Shown here piece by piece: positions 12,001 to 23,900 of a stretch of DNA of 64,000 nucleotides (within the stretch, counting starts at the first letter, position 1; every line of letters begins with the position of its first letter). Both the position numbers and the translations under genes were made by a program. The notes beneath the pieces were generated by a model. That model was given only the letters and a program-made list of their open reading frames with translations, did not search any database and was not told where the DNA came from. The stretch comes from Rhynochetos jubatus (Eukaryota > Chordata > Aves > Eurypygiformes > Rhynochetidae): the NCBI GenBank assembly GCA_027574665.1, contig CM050666.1:3534001-3598000 (forward strand), written 5' to 3'.

Positions 12001-13898
12001 TGTTCTCTTTCTTCTTTCCTTTGTCCCAAGCCAGCTCATCTGTTAAGCTGGACATGACAATATTTTTCTCTCTCTTTTTTTTTTTTTAATGTAAACAGAA
12101 CTGAACAGAGAGTAGAAATTCTCTGCAGCCTTAAGATATCCAATTTTTCACTTGACCTTTATAAAAAGTCAATTTGTGCTTTGTTTCTTTAACATGAAAT
12201 CTAAAATGCCCTCCAGTCACTTCCTTGCACTATTCATTTTTGACCATAAGCAAAGCAATTCTGCGTTTGCTCTTTTCAGGAACTACTAATGCTCAGGAGA
12301 CAGGGGATTCATTTCTGCTTTTTGTTTAGACGGGAGAGTTCAGGTTGCAAAGATCTGGTGCCACCACCATAATGTCATTCACTTTGCAGTTAACTGTGTA
12401 TTGCAAAATGTCAATGCAAGCTCGATCTGAGAGAGGGAATGGATAACTGTAGGTTAAACAGGGTCTGAAACCCCCGAATTCTGATTTTGCGCCTGTTGCT
12501 GACAAAAACAAGTTAGACAAGCTACTTAGGCCAAAAGTGGCAGCTCGGTTAGGGTGACTCACACTCTGGAGATCCCCCACCAAGACGCAATGAGTCTGAA
12601 GTTTTGGAACGGGGAAATACCGACATTTCCAGATGGTGGATGACAGGAGCTGCTGCAGGTCTGCAGGACTCCTTTGGTATAAGGGACAGGGTTAAGAGGA
12701 GTATGTATGGGGTGTCCTCTGAGTTAATTTGCTTATGTTTCACAAAAAATCACTAGAGGGGGTTTTTCATAGCGTTTTAGGTATTCTGGCTCTAGAGGCT
12801 CGGTGGGAGGCTCATACCCAGAGATTGTGCCTTTAAAAACCTCCATCTAAGCAGATCTCGTGAACTTCTTTGGCAGTCCCTCAGTGACTTCCATGTGGCA
12901 TGGAAAACCCTTCTAAAAGAGAGCTGCCCCGCCGGGTCTCACCAGGAAGTACTCCTGCGTGAGAGTACTTCCCAGCTGGTACCTAGGCCTGAAGGCACAT
13001 GTCCCTTGACCTTGTTCCTCCTACCGCACCCAGAGTGCATATTTTTGGACACAAGTATGCATGTCTTATCATGCCAGCTGTTGCTTAAGTATTCACATGA
13101 AACTCAGTGTTTCCAAAGAAGATGCTGCAGTCTGTAAATGTGGGTGAAGAATCACAGATTCCTGTCAATATCAGGCACCCAGTTTGTTGCTGGGTTAAAA
13201 TGAAATACAATTACATTAGTAGGATGGGGCACTGGGTTGAAAATGCCATCGTGGTGTGGTTGGTCATATCAGTGGCGTTTCTTTTCTGGTTAACCAATAT
13301 TTGTAGTTTATGTGCTTCTTGGATGCCTTAGAAAGGCTGGAAGGTTAGTAGAACTGCACAAATTGAACATTATTTTGTACAGACTTTTTTCAAATAACCA
13401 TGATTTAATCAAGGATTACTTTTTTAAAAATTCAAATACTGTATGGTATCCCCTAATTTTCTAGTATTCTAAAAAGAAAGTTAACACGAAAACTCAGCCG
13501 TACAGAATAAATATAGTATTTCCTCTTTTCAAACTTTCTAATATGTGATAATAAAAATTCTGCTTGTAGGGTATTTTATGTATTTTGTGACAATATGAGG
13601 CATTTCAATTAGGACCTCAAAATGCTCTCTGAACACAGATTTGTTAAGTCTTCTAATACTAAGTGGAAAGAAGTGTTATTGCACTGTAAGTGTGCAGTAT
13701 AGTTGGAAGGAGAGAAAGATCTAGGCCTCTGGTTTCTGTGAATCCTTTAACCACAAGATCTTCCTTTCACATCTGTGACTTAAAAAAAGAAGTGATTTTT
13801 CTTCATTGTAATGAGATGTAGTAATTAGAATATGGAAACAATCTGTGGCCTCTGAAACTGTACAGATGTCACTACTGTATTTTATAGTCACTTGGGGC
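9072..13898. other. Noncoding sequence with long chance ORFs
   Basis: This contains poly-A at about 11035-11051 and a T-run at about 12070-12088. The longest ORF of the window (minus strand 10996-11598, 200 codons) and a 142-codon plus-strand ORF (10648-11076) lie here. Both run through the poly-A tract, encoding homopolymer Phe or Lys, and neither shows a domain. No gene is supported. Confidence 0.45.
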
Positions 13899-13968
13899 TT
13901 TGTGGTTAGCTGGAGATAGAATTCGAACTGTCCTGTTCCAAAAGCAAAGGCTCTTAACATTTAGGCTA
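13899..13968 (-). repeat. tRNA-derived SINE remnant (MIR-like), antisense
   Basis: Read on the minus strand this gives tagcctaaatgttaagagcc, a spacer, then acagttcgaattct. That matches the order A-box region (tagcatagtggttaagagc) then B box (gggttcgaatcc) of MIR/tRNA-derived SINEs at the right distance. The flanking plus-strand gtggttagctgg fits the antisense of the following core. It is old and diverged. It cannot be a functional tRNA gene because no paired acceptor stem or intact cloverleaf is visible. Confidence 0.5.
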
Positions 13969-14865
13969 AAAAAAGAATCTGCACTGGCTCTTTGCTATAA
14001 AGGGCTTACGATGTTCACATGTGATGAGATACAATTCTGACCACTTACAACAATAGAATGTCATTTATGTGTACATATGAAGGATACAGCAGTAAGAGTT
14101 CCTGGACAGTTTTTAGTAGCTCTTGATGTTTGATTTATTAATCGGTCAATTCATTTAGTGCAGCTTTCTGTGCAGAGTGATATGGCTCTAGGTTGTATAA
14201 TTTATTTCCCTTGTACAAAAGACTTATTGTCCTGGTTTGCCAATGAGACCTTGTAAATGTGTGTGTTGCTCAAGCAACTGGTTTTGGTTTTTTTTCTTTC
14301 TGCTTTGGTGCCTGTTTTTAGCCATCTGCTTGACATTACTGTTTGTCTTTCGTGTCTACTGAATGTCCCAAGCCATTGCAAACTCTGCTATCCGACTCTT
14401 CTGTCAGCCTTTTCATTCCAATGTCACCCACCCATGGTGCCAGGGAATAGTAATTCACAGAGGTGTTAAAAAGTATCTTCATTTACATGCTTTCAAAAGT
14501 GCCTTTGTGTTTGATCATAAGGATGTTATCTAAAAACTCATCAGAGCTGGAAACCAGTATTTTGGAGTCCATTAGAAATTGTTTGACTGTGTTGGTGGTG
14601 GTCATGGGTGTAGATCAGGAGGATATTCTGCTCCTTAGGGTTTTTAAAAAGAACTTAACATTGGAAGACTGCCTTTGCTACCACATTTACAGAGAAGAAT
14701 GAGTTACCTGTGTTTTTGCTAGGCTGAGCAATGGAGCCAATCTTCCTGGTCTTGTCCACGTAGAAAATTCTACTGACCTACCTTACCCCCAGAGGTGCAA
14801 TCCCGATGCTCTAGCAACCCTGGCATACCTTACCATATGGGTATATCTGGATCTATGATCTCTGG
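13969..14865. other. Noncoding sequence
   Basis: Small ORFs only (14257-14469 and 14463-14702 on plus), without domains. The region just right of 14702 is the distal flank of the minus-strand candidate gene. Confidence 0.45.
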
Positions 14866-14871
14866 TTTATT
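14866..14871 (-). terminator. Polyadenylation signal AATAAA (minus strand)
   Basis: TTTATT on plus reads AATAAA on minus, about 300 bases beyond the stop codon of the 15173-15457 ORF. It is preceded by an AT-rich 3' region as expected of a 3' UTR. It may mark the transcript end of that candidate gene. Confidence 0.4.
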
Positions 14872-14921
14872 ATAAGACAAAGACCCTCAGACAAAGGAGT
14901 GCAGTACATTAGTCTACAAAC

Positions 14922-14927
14922 TTTAAT
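14922..14927 (-). terminator. Alternative polyadenylation signal ATTAAA (minus strand)
   Basis: ATTAAA on the minus strand, followed within 30 bases by a T/G-containing stretch (gtttgtagactaatgt). It is a possible earlier 3' end for the candidate gene and lies 246 bases past its stop. Confidence 0.3.
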
Positions 14928-15172
14928 CAATATAGTAATATGATATAAAATTATTCAGGATAATGAAAACTGAAACCTGCAAAGCCTTACAGAAAGGTCC
15001 CAGAATGTTGACCAACTGGCCAACAAAATGTCAGAAGGAATTCATAGGAAGACACACAAAAAGATTAAAAATACAATGCCAAACACATAGATGCAGAATG
15101 TACACCTGGGGCTGGGCCCTCATGAGTCCTGGCCCCTCAGCCCCCTACAGCTCTCCTACAGTACTGCATCAG

Positions 15173-15457
15173 CTATGATCTGGCGGGGAGCTGTGGCACG
15201 ATGTAGTGGTGCCAGGAGAGCGATCCTGGCGATGCATCCACCTCCATCGCCTCCTCCTCATCTTCAGATGGATCCACCTCCATTGGCTGGTCAGCATCTG
15301 CTGCCTGGGCGACGGCCACTGCTGCCATGGGGCTGACGGTGACTCCCCCCTGGCACCACCTCTTCCTCTGCACCTCCTCAAGTTCCTTTTTGTGCTGCCC
15401 ACACAGCCTTGGGCACCCGCTCACGTCGCTGCTGTGGGTCCTCTTTCTGCCAGCCAT
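15173..15457 (-). CDS. Candidate intronless gene, 94-aa basic/acidic protein, unidentified
   Basis: The ATG at 15457 sits in a strong Kozak context (gcaagATGGc: A at -3, G at +4). The product starts basic (MAGRKRTHSS), has a CPRLC-GQH cluster at residues 15-22, a charged helical stretch KKELEEVQRKR at 23-33, an Ala/Val-rich middle, and an acidic tail with MEVD at 59-62 and 71-74 flanking SEDEEE (a likely CK2-type site); it ends QLPARS. The basic patch suggests a nuclear protein by inference only. The ORF lies in a locally CpG-rich block, with tandem CRE-like promoter units upstream and AT-rich sequence with polyadenylation signals downstream, which is the layout of a compact single-exon gene or retrogene. 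I do not recognise the family. It may instead be a first exon, a pseudogene or a chance ORF in GC-rich sequence. Overlapping plus-strand ORFs are less convincing. Confidence 0.4.
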   Translation of the reverse strand: MAGRKRTHSSDVSGCPRLCGQHKKELEEVQRKRWCQGGVTVSPMAAVAVAQAADADQPMEVDPSEDEEEAMEVDASPGSLSWHHYIVPQLPARS

Positions 15458-15531
15458 CTTGCTGCTCGAGGAGCCCGAAGCTCAGTGAATGTGAGCCCAG
15501 GGCTGGGCCCCGGAACAGAATGCAGAGGTTG

Positions 15532-15627
15532 CTAGGGAGGCTTCTATGACATCACCGCAAATTACCATATACAGATGTTCTAGGGAGGCTTCTATGACAT
15601 CACCGCAAATTACCATATACAGCTGTT
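15532..15627 (-). promoter_or_regulatory. Two tandem 48-bp units with CRE-like sites, upstream of the 94-aa ORF
   Basis: Units 15532-15579 and 15580-15627 are identical except for one base near their ends. Each contains TGACATCA (15547-15554 and 15595-15602), read TGATGTCA on the minus strand, one base from the CREB/ATF site TGACGTCA and consistent with CpG decay of it. The units end 75 bases upstream of the minus-strand ATG. Beyond them (15630-15700) lies a GC-rich stretch with gggcgcagcc. Tandem duplication of a binding-site unit directly before an ORF suggests a promoter/enhancer, but no expression evidence is available here. The near-identity shows that the duplication is recent. Confidence 0.45.
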
Positions 15628-15699
15628 CTGGCAGCTGGGGGGCTGCGCCCTTAAAGGGACCCTACGGTGGGAGGAAGAGGCCGGGGAGAGGCTGAGGGC

Positions 15700-18600
15700 C
15701 CCTTTCCTGGGGATTGCTCCACTGTGTCCATTCCTAACGGAGGGACATTCAGGGACTGGGTCTGAAACATGGGCAGAAGGGGTCTGAGGAGGGCCAGAGT
15801 TATTTACAGCCTCCCCATCCATCCTCTTCGGCTCCATTTCAATGGCCGAGGGATTGTTAAAAATCTGCATGAGCCAGATGGAGACTTTCCACTGATTTTG
15901 GTAGAGTTTGGATCAGGCCCAATGCGAGTGGGTCCCTACAGAGCTCAGGGAGAAGACAGCAAACTTTGCAAGGTCTAACTGATCCAGAGAAGCGAGGCCT
16001 AGGGCAAAGAGGATGAGGGCCATGAAGGTGCTGCTACCATTGCACTTCATCAGGAGAAGGACACGTACTGATTTCTCAGGGTGGTTGGCACAGAGCCCTG
16101 GGTGTGATTCCCATCTGAAGACTGTGAAAATGAAGGGGAGCTTTACCAACTGTATGTGTGAAGCCACAGGGCATCTTCAGTCACAGTATCCATCCATCTC
16201 AAACCCAAGTGCTCTGTGTCTACAGACTCATTTCTCAGCCTCTCCCAGGCCTGGCCAGACCGGGAACAGCAAGAACCTCTTGCAGTTTTGGCAGTCCTAG
16301 GAATGGATCAGATCCATGCCGCTCCAGCCCTAGGATGCATTATCTCCATCCAAAAGCTTCAACTGCCCATCCCAGCGCTGTTCCTGGATATGTAAAAACA
16401 TTCACCAGGGAGTTACATTATTACAGCAATAAGTCTGTCATATGTCCTTGAGGATATAAGGTTTTTAAGTGCTGAAAGCTTTAAGAAAGAAATGGTGGTG
16501 GCCAGTGAAGGGAAATAGGAAAGAAAAATTCTGTGACTCTAAGGAAAATTGGATTCCTGCATTTGACCTTGCCTAAGCTAACAAGGAATTACCGTGTTAC
16601 CTCCCCATTTTAAGACAACCATCTATGGGTGTCATCTTGTCCATGTCTTTTTGCTCCCTCAAGAAGTATATTGTCTGGATGGTATTTGAGGATTTTATCC
16701 ATTTGCCTGGATTTCGAGCAGTCCAGCAGCCTGGTCAGAACAGTGGGTACTGCTGCAAGCAAGCCACAAAGGAAATCTTACACATCCCAGCTACATTAAG
16801 CTCACTGTGCATGTGATACAGAGCACACAAGCATGTTATTTTTACTCAGGATTTCCCCAAAGTAAATATGGCTTCCTACCCTCCTGCACTCAGATGAACT
16901 TCGCTGATGCCCAGAGGCTGCAGCCACAGTACAAACCAGGTTTTGTTGTTCATAGGTGGAAAAAGCAGCAGCTCTGAGTTTCTCAGTCAGTATGTGAGCA
17001 GGAAGTTTTGTTTAGCTAGTACCAGTGGCTAAACGGAAGTGCTTTGTGATTGCTTTGTTTCTGCTTTCTTAGGAATTATGCCTTTTCCTGGACTTGCCAG
17101 CAGTGGGCCAGTTGGTTTACAGCATCTGTATCCAGCCCTTGAGGATTAAAGCAATAGAGCTTCAAGCTTCACATTAGTGCAAGAGCAACTACTATCCATC
17201 TTGCACTTCGGACCTGTGTAACTAGAGGAAGAGAAAGTAAAGGATAACAGTCTTCTGGCAGTTTTTCCCATTCTATATTTTAAGTAGCAACTGTTTTTCA
17301 AGCTGTTCCTGGAGTGTGGAATAGGATAAATCCTTGGAAAGGAGGGTTAGTGCACAGAACATAGATGAGGTGGCCAGGGTTGAATGAAAAATACAACTTA
17401 TTGTCTGTTTTTACTGTTTATCATGCTACCATTTTGTATGTGCACTTTATAAAATACAACAATATTTATTGTTAGCTGTTCATTTATATAGCTCAACAAA
17501 GGCCTGCTCCAATTCTTAAAATAGCCAGACATATTCTTGCTCCAGAGAGTTCACTGTTTCTAACTATGCAATGTTTTAATTACTTCCTATATCTCTATTG
17601 TGGCTTCTTAGTAATTTTAGTCTGACTCTGTTTCTTCTTTGTGGATAGGTTCCAGACAGTAAAACCAGAGCAGCTCAGGAAAGACTGGGTGTCATTTCTG
17701 TGTAACAGCCTGATGTTTCTCCTGCTGCTCTTAAATGGGGATGATTTGTAAGGGAAATCCCTCAGTGTAGAAACCTTCAGGTGAGAACTTCTGAGGAGAA
17801 GGAAGACATCACATTATGCTTTTTTGCACATACGTCACTGTGCCAAGAATATTACAGATAAAATACACCCGTCAGCAGGTAACATGGCAGCAAACCCACT
17901 TCCATCTGAGACCATTGTATGAAGCCCCTGGTTCCTCCAGCTTCAGCAGGGAATCAGCCTTTTCCCAACAGAGTGTCTCTGGGGAGAGAAATGTTCATGC
18001 CTGCGTCAGTCCTCACTGTCTTTTGAAACAACCTCAGTATCAATGTACGGGAGTTCAAGTGTTACTCAAACTGCCTGATTTCAAAGATAGTTCTGGCATT
18101 GTAGGGTCTGCTCCATATCTGAAGTACCTTCTGTGTCCAATTGTTTGTAAAAGTGTACTGCTTTTTAATGTTTTTTATGCTTTAATGCTTTTTAGTGTTT
18201 TCACTAGCAGAAAAGAACAGGGATGGCTAACCCGCAAGGAGAAAGGAGCCGATCCTCTGTTCATGGAGGGTAGACAATTTTGTTGTCTATTATCAAGCTC
18301 CACTGACATAATTTTCAAAACAACAGCTTTCTGTCTTTAATAGCTATAATCATCACCAGGAAAAGACATGGAGAGCCTCACTGCACCCTATTGAAGCTAG
18401 ATCTTTTCTTTTCCAAGGAGTAATGGAAAACTGAGATTGTGTTTTGGAAGAAAAATACTTCTCTTTTGCCCTTTTCTGTAAGAGAAGACATGAACCCATA
18501 GACATTCCTTGATATCTGTAGCAACAGTAAGGTTCCATAGCCTTCATAAAATACCCCAGGTTTCTTAGCTAAAGAATATTAGGATATAGCTACAAAGCTT

Positions 18601-20804
18601 CATTATGATCTGGGAGACTCTTCAGTAAGAGGTTGTTGGATATTAATTGCCTATGGATACTGACAAATATTTTAAAAGCAATTTTTTTTCTGGCTAAAGT
18701 TAAATCATCGGTGCATTTGCAGGGACCCTATTAGATCTAATGCCTGTGTGGCCAGCACTAGAGACAATGTTCTGGTGTTGTGTTACAGTACAGAGACATA
18801 ATTTGAGGCCATTTAAGTACAAGAATTGTCATTTTTGTTCAGGCAAGGCAAAGATGAGCGATGCAGTGGCAGGTTGCAAAGCGCCAAGGGGGTTGCAGTG
18901 AGCTGGAGGTTCTTTCAGTACAAAGTGGGGAGACCAGTCCAAGTGGCAGGGACACATCAGGTAATGGCAGGTTGATTTGCTTCTGATCTGGGAGAACCCT
19001 TAGAAGGAAAGTATTTTCATTTAAAGAAAGCTGTTAGTAATAAGCAGAATTGGGTTTTAATGGGGTTCATACAGATATAGAACAGAAATCAAATTTGAGT
19101 CTAATTGGCATACACAAGATAGAAAGAGAAGCAGAAGTACAGAGCAGCAATGGCTGTCTTGAGCTTAGAGGCTCAGCAAGCAGTGCTTAGGCAGCCAGTC
19201 TCCATTAAGATCCTATCCATAATGCATGAGGTTTGGAAACCCAGGGGACCATCCAACAAACAGGGAAGAATCCTCCGAACTACCCTTCAGAACGTGATGG
19301 GTACGCTGTCCCAGAAGGGGCCCGTGTGGAGAGCACTTTTAGTAAGTAATGGTTCACTTTGACAGTGGAGGTGATAGAGCACTAATGCACTGCGGGCGAA
19401 GTGCTGGCGTCCCTTCCATCGCACACAAATGCTCTGCTGTTCAAGGATCACTGCGGACAGACAAGGCTTTTTTTATTTCATCAAGATTACTGTTATTTTA
19501 TTTTGAGCAGATTGCAGGAGGTAATCTCTGCCTGACATTTACTCTCAGGTTGGGAATACTAATATCCTCCTGATTACTCAGTTAAACCCATAAACCTTTC
19601 AGTGTTAACCTCTTATTACTCTGGTGTGGGCCTAAAAATATAGGTGCCTGTTTCAAGAACTCTGAAGTTAGTTAAGAAGAATTCGCATTAAGAGTTTTGA
19701 TTCAAACCATCGAAGTACTAGAACAGAGTGGCTAGCCTGAAAATGTGGATTAGGACTTCTCTTGAGACACTGTCATTTGGTCCTCACAGATTTGCATCTT
19801 TTCAGCTGAAATTATGGGCCACACCTACTATCAGTCACTGCAGTCCTGTTTCTTGTTTCTGATTTGTGGGGCCTGTGGTATTACTGAGTGGTCCAGTTAC
19901 GCTTTGTACCTGCATCAGAAAAAAATCCTTACATTGAGCATTTCTAACTTCAGCACAAATGCAGTCTTGAACAAGCAGAATTGTTAACTGAATCTCTTCC
20001 TCGTTAGAGTTAGTTCTGCTAGAATGAAGCTGCAACATGCAGTGATTGGAATGACTGAGGAAATGGAGCTTGGAACTGAGAAGGTATTTCTCAGCCGTCC
20101 ACGTTTTATCTATCTTCTCTGTGGACTTTACACTCTGCAGTAACATGGACAGCCTCCTGGTTCTTCACAAGGGCTGTGGTGTATGCCCTTTTCTATCAAA
20201 GACAGGAGAGAGGATCTGGCAGTTCATACATGTCCAGTTTGTTTGCAGCAACCTACAGAATTCTGGAGAATATGAAGCCTACATCCCAGACACCAGAGTT
20301 TCCAACACTAGGCAGGCAACTGGTGGAATGGCTGTAACAGGAGGGATCAAAGTTGCAGTACCATGAACACATTTGGCTTCACTGAAATCAAGCTCAGTGA
20401 AGTGTAATGGTGAATTAGCTTGTCCGACCTGAGAGGTGTCAACTCCTTCTTCTTTCCCAGCAAGGCCTCCTGCACGGCATTCAGTTTAACAAGTCAGACC
20501 TGTAGAGATCTTCATGGTCTTGAACTGATGGAGTGTGGCCTAGGGTAAGAAAAGGAGACGATACCTGAATGTTCAGATTACTAGTGGAGATTTATAACTC
20601 ATTAACTGGAAGGAGACTCTGCAAATAGTGTTGGTCCTCTTTCTGAAGAAAAAGCAGAAGCATGATTCTTCATCCAACTATGAAAGGGACCTATCTTAAT
20701 CTTTGAGTTCATAGAAGGCTGATGTAAGAGGGAAGGCATCCATTTTTTTTTAATTCATGGTGGATACAACAAGAAAAAACAGTCTACAGTTGGGCAAGGA
20801 AGCC
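15700..20804. other. Unique noncoding sequence
   Basis: No gene is supported. A 174-codon plus-strand ORF (17816-18340) is long for AT-rich sequence and has a hydrophobic run around residues 103-130, but no family features. Nothing else of note is seen. Confidence 0.4.
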
Positions 20805-20982
20805 TCAGACAAGATTTTAGGAAACCTTTTCTAATGGTAACGGTAATAAAGCACTGAAACAGATTTCTTAAGGAAGTTGAAGGATTTTGGATGAATTTGT
20901 ATAAGCACAAATGGATCTTGCTGCAGAGCAGGGAGAACGACTAGATGACAAGGCTCTTCCAGGCTCTGATTCCGTGATATAT
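20805..20982 (+). mobile_element. Degraded CR1 LINE 3' region (sense)
   Basis: Ordered matches to the CR1 3' end are visible: gattttaggaaaccttttct, then aataaagcactgaaacagat, then aggaagttgaaggattttgg, and finally gactagatgacaaggctctt, ccaggctctgattccgtgat. It is more diverged than the copies at 25.9 and 46.6 kb, so older. The 5' limit is uncertain. A short local duplication (ctaggttata/ccaggttata) follows at 20991-21010. Confidence 0.6.
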
Positions 20983-23900
20983 AGGATATACTAGGTTATA
21001 CCAGGTTATACCTTTGGGCAAAGTCTTGGGCTTGTGGTGCATGGTTGGTTCTGCTCATTTCTATCCATCTACCATAGACAGAGTGGAAGAAGACCAGCAA
21101 AGTTCATCCTTGTACATCTTTCTAATTCTAGTGCATCTGTCCATTTAGACACAAACGGAGAGTTCTTCCTCCAACCTGGAATCCAAAGCACAACTCAGTG
21201 AGATTAAGAGGACTGAAATTTAGAAAGGGCTATTTCTGAACCGCTCAGATTACACATTTGTCCTGTTCCCGTATTGGCACATGCTTCTGTATGGATCCTG
21301 TGAAGCCAAGGTAAATGCTGAGCAAGTCTTTCTTAAACTTGATGCCAATCCATGGGAGTCTGGCAGTAGCCTTCAGTGAAGTAGCATCCCTTCAAATGTA
21401 TTAGATTGCCAGCTTGTGCCAGGTAGTTCAAGTCGCACTTGTTGAGTGAAGTTAATAGTGGTGCACTTAATTGTACTTCCTTTTAGGTACAATTTCTTTC
21501 TTAATGCATGGTTGTCAGTGTTGAAGACTCTAGAATCTGAAGAATATATGACCTATGGGTTTATATTTGCCCCATAAAAATGGTAGACTCTTTCTACCTG
21601 TTTATGTACCTGTAGAGTCCCCTAGGATGTTTGGGATGTAGCTTAGTATTTTTTTTTGCCTGACGAGGGTTATGTTTATTATATTGAAGGAAAAGCTGCT
21701 CGGTTTTTAGTAGTTGCAGTTCTGTCTCTCTAATGACTTTCTCAGCTGTGCTGTGCACGTTTGCAGAGATCGTGTTACTTCCAGTTCACAGTAGCAGGAG
21801 GTCACCTCGTAGGAGCAGCCACTGCAGCCTGTGGACACTGCCCCCCTGCCAGGTGACGTTAGTACTGGGAAGTTAGTAACATTCCTAAACCATACTCTTA
21901 CTGCATGCAGATCTGGTACGGACCATTTTCAGAACATTCCCAGCTGTATGTAGAAGTTCACTGAACATGGATGTTCTTCAGATTATCACTGAGAGACCTG
22001 TAGTCAAATTATGTTGTGAACATAATTTTGAACAGAAAAGCTTCAGAAATCCTGAGGAAAGCTGATGGTATCTGTTAAGGAGCTGAACACCCCCTCCCCC
22101 CCCCCCAAATTTTAATTTTAGAAGACTCCTTTAAATAACTCATTTTTCATTTTATATGCCTCTGCAGTCTTTCGGTAGTGCTTCATCCCATCCTTAAAAA
22201 CATGTGTGTGTCAGGCCTGGATTTTGCTTTGCTGTGAACAGAATGCATGAGGTGTACGTGTCATTAGCATAACCTTTGTCTCTAGGCATCTCTTTGTGGC
22301 ACTCAGGCTTTGTAGCTACTGGAAGCTTTTCTGTTATTGATTGCTGTCACTGGCGGTGACCGCTCTTTAATGTGACATAACCATTTTTACTCTCACCATC
22401 TCTGCATACTGCCATTTGGAAACAGACCACCTAGGAGGAACAGATGTGAATTTTAAGTGACGAGAAGGTGTTAATTGCTTCTTTTTGAGCTTTCTGTTCT
22501 CTTTTCTCCCCCAGTTTGTCTGTACATTTTGCCATACATACTGAGAACGTCGTAACAGGGTTGTGTTCAGTTCTCTTGATTCACAGGCTTTTTTTTGGGG
22601 TTGCTCACACTGACTTGCCAAACTCTGAGGAGGGTTTTCAGTGTCTTCAGAGTGTTAGCAAGGTTTCAATACAAGGTGACCTACTGTGAGACGGAAGGGC
22701 AGAGCTTGAATAGCCACGCAAGATTCCCGTACTCCTGTGCAGGTAGCCCTAGGTGGAAATGGTCTTGCTTTTGGAGATGGCAAGTCTATGGGGCATGATG
22801 AAGAACAGCAGAAATAAAACCAGGCTCTTCTAAAACAGATTCAGGGTGAGTACAGGATCTTTTGCTCACTCCAGACATGATTGTGCAGAAAACCCCACGT
22901 TCAGCTTGTTTTGAAAGCAGAGAGATACTTGTCAGCAGTTATTGCTGAGCTAGGGAGGGTACAGTTAAGAGAGATAAACTTGTCAGCTGTGTCATCCCTG
23001 GTGATGGAAGAGCCAGAAGGGCCAGCTGTAAGGTTCAAAAAGACTTGTATTTCAGATGCAGGTAGTGAGGTTGTTCTTGCATAATGCTGCAAAATGGTCG
23101 AAAGTATCCTTGTTTTTCTATATGCGCTAATTCCACAATTATTACAGACAAAAGAGCCGTGTCACCAGCAATCATGTTGGCTGTCGGCAACATTTTTTGT
23201 AGGCCTGCACGACCAAATCTTTTCATTTGAGCTCCCCGTGCTCTTCAGGGGATTAATTGGTCTGCTTCTTCTACACAGTATTGGTTTGCTCATCGTCCAC
23301 CTTTCATACTTACCTCTTTAAAATTGCAACCATTGATGATTTTCTCCAAAGCACCTTTATAGTCTTGGCTGACAGCTATGTCATACTTACGCTTTTTCTC
23401 GTAAAAGTCTGATGGTGACAGAGCCTCATCATGACATCACATTTCAGACTGGCAATGAATCCATTAAGTGTTGACTCTACTGGGCTGCGAGACTTTGCTG
23501 TCGACATGGCTGGTTAGAACCCCTGAAGAGTGACTTGGAAGGCCCAGGGAGACTAAAACATTCAGTGGATTTGCAAAATGCATAAACACAGTGTATCCAG
23601 AACTGTTTTAATGTGTCGGCAATTTGCTTTAAATGCTGCCGTTGTTTTTATATCAAAATAATAGTAAACAGAGGGTTTTTTTTATAGGACCTAAACAAAA
23701 CAGTATCTTCTGCTCTGGTGCCAGAGAGCCAGCAGAGGGAGTGGAGGGTAACTGCTGAACCACCCCCAGCACCGCTGAGCGAGACACGAAGGAACAAGCT
23801 GGAGCACAAGAAAAATTGCACATCATATTCCTTTCAAGTCCCATTAGAAACAACGACTAAATAATCACTCTGCCAAACAGAAAAATATGATAGTGGTAAC

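Noticed and set aside
17816-18340. 174-codon plus-strand ORF with one hydrophobic run
   Set aside because: No signal peptide, domain, Kozak context or promoter; codon use matches the AT-rich background.
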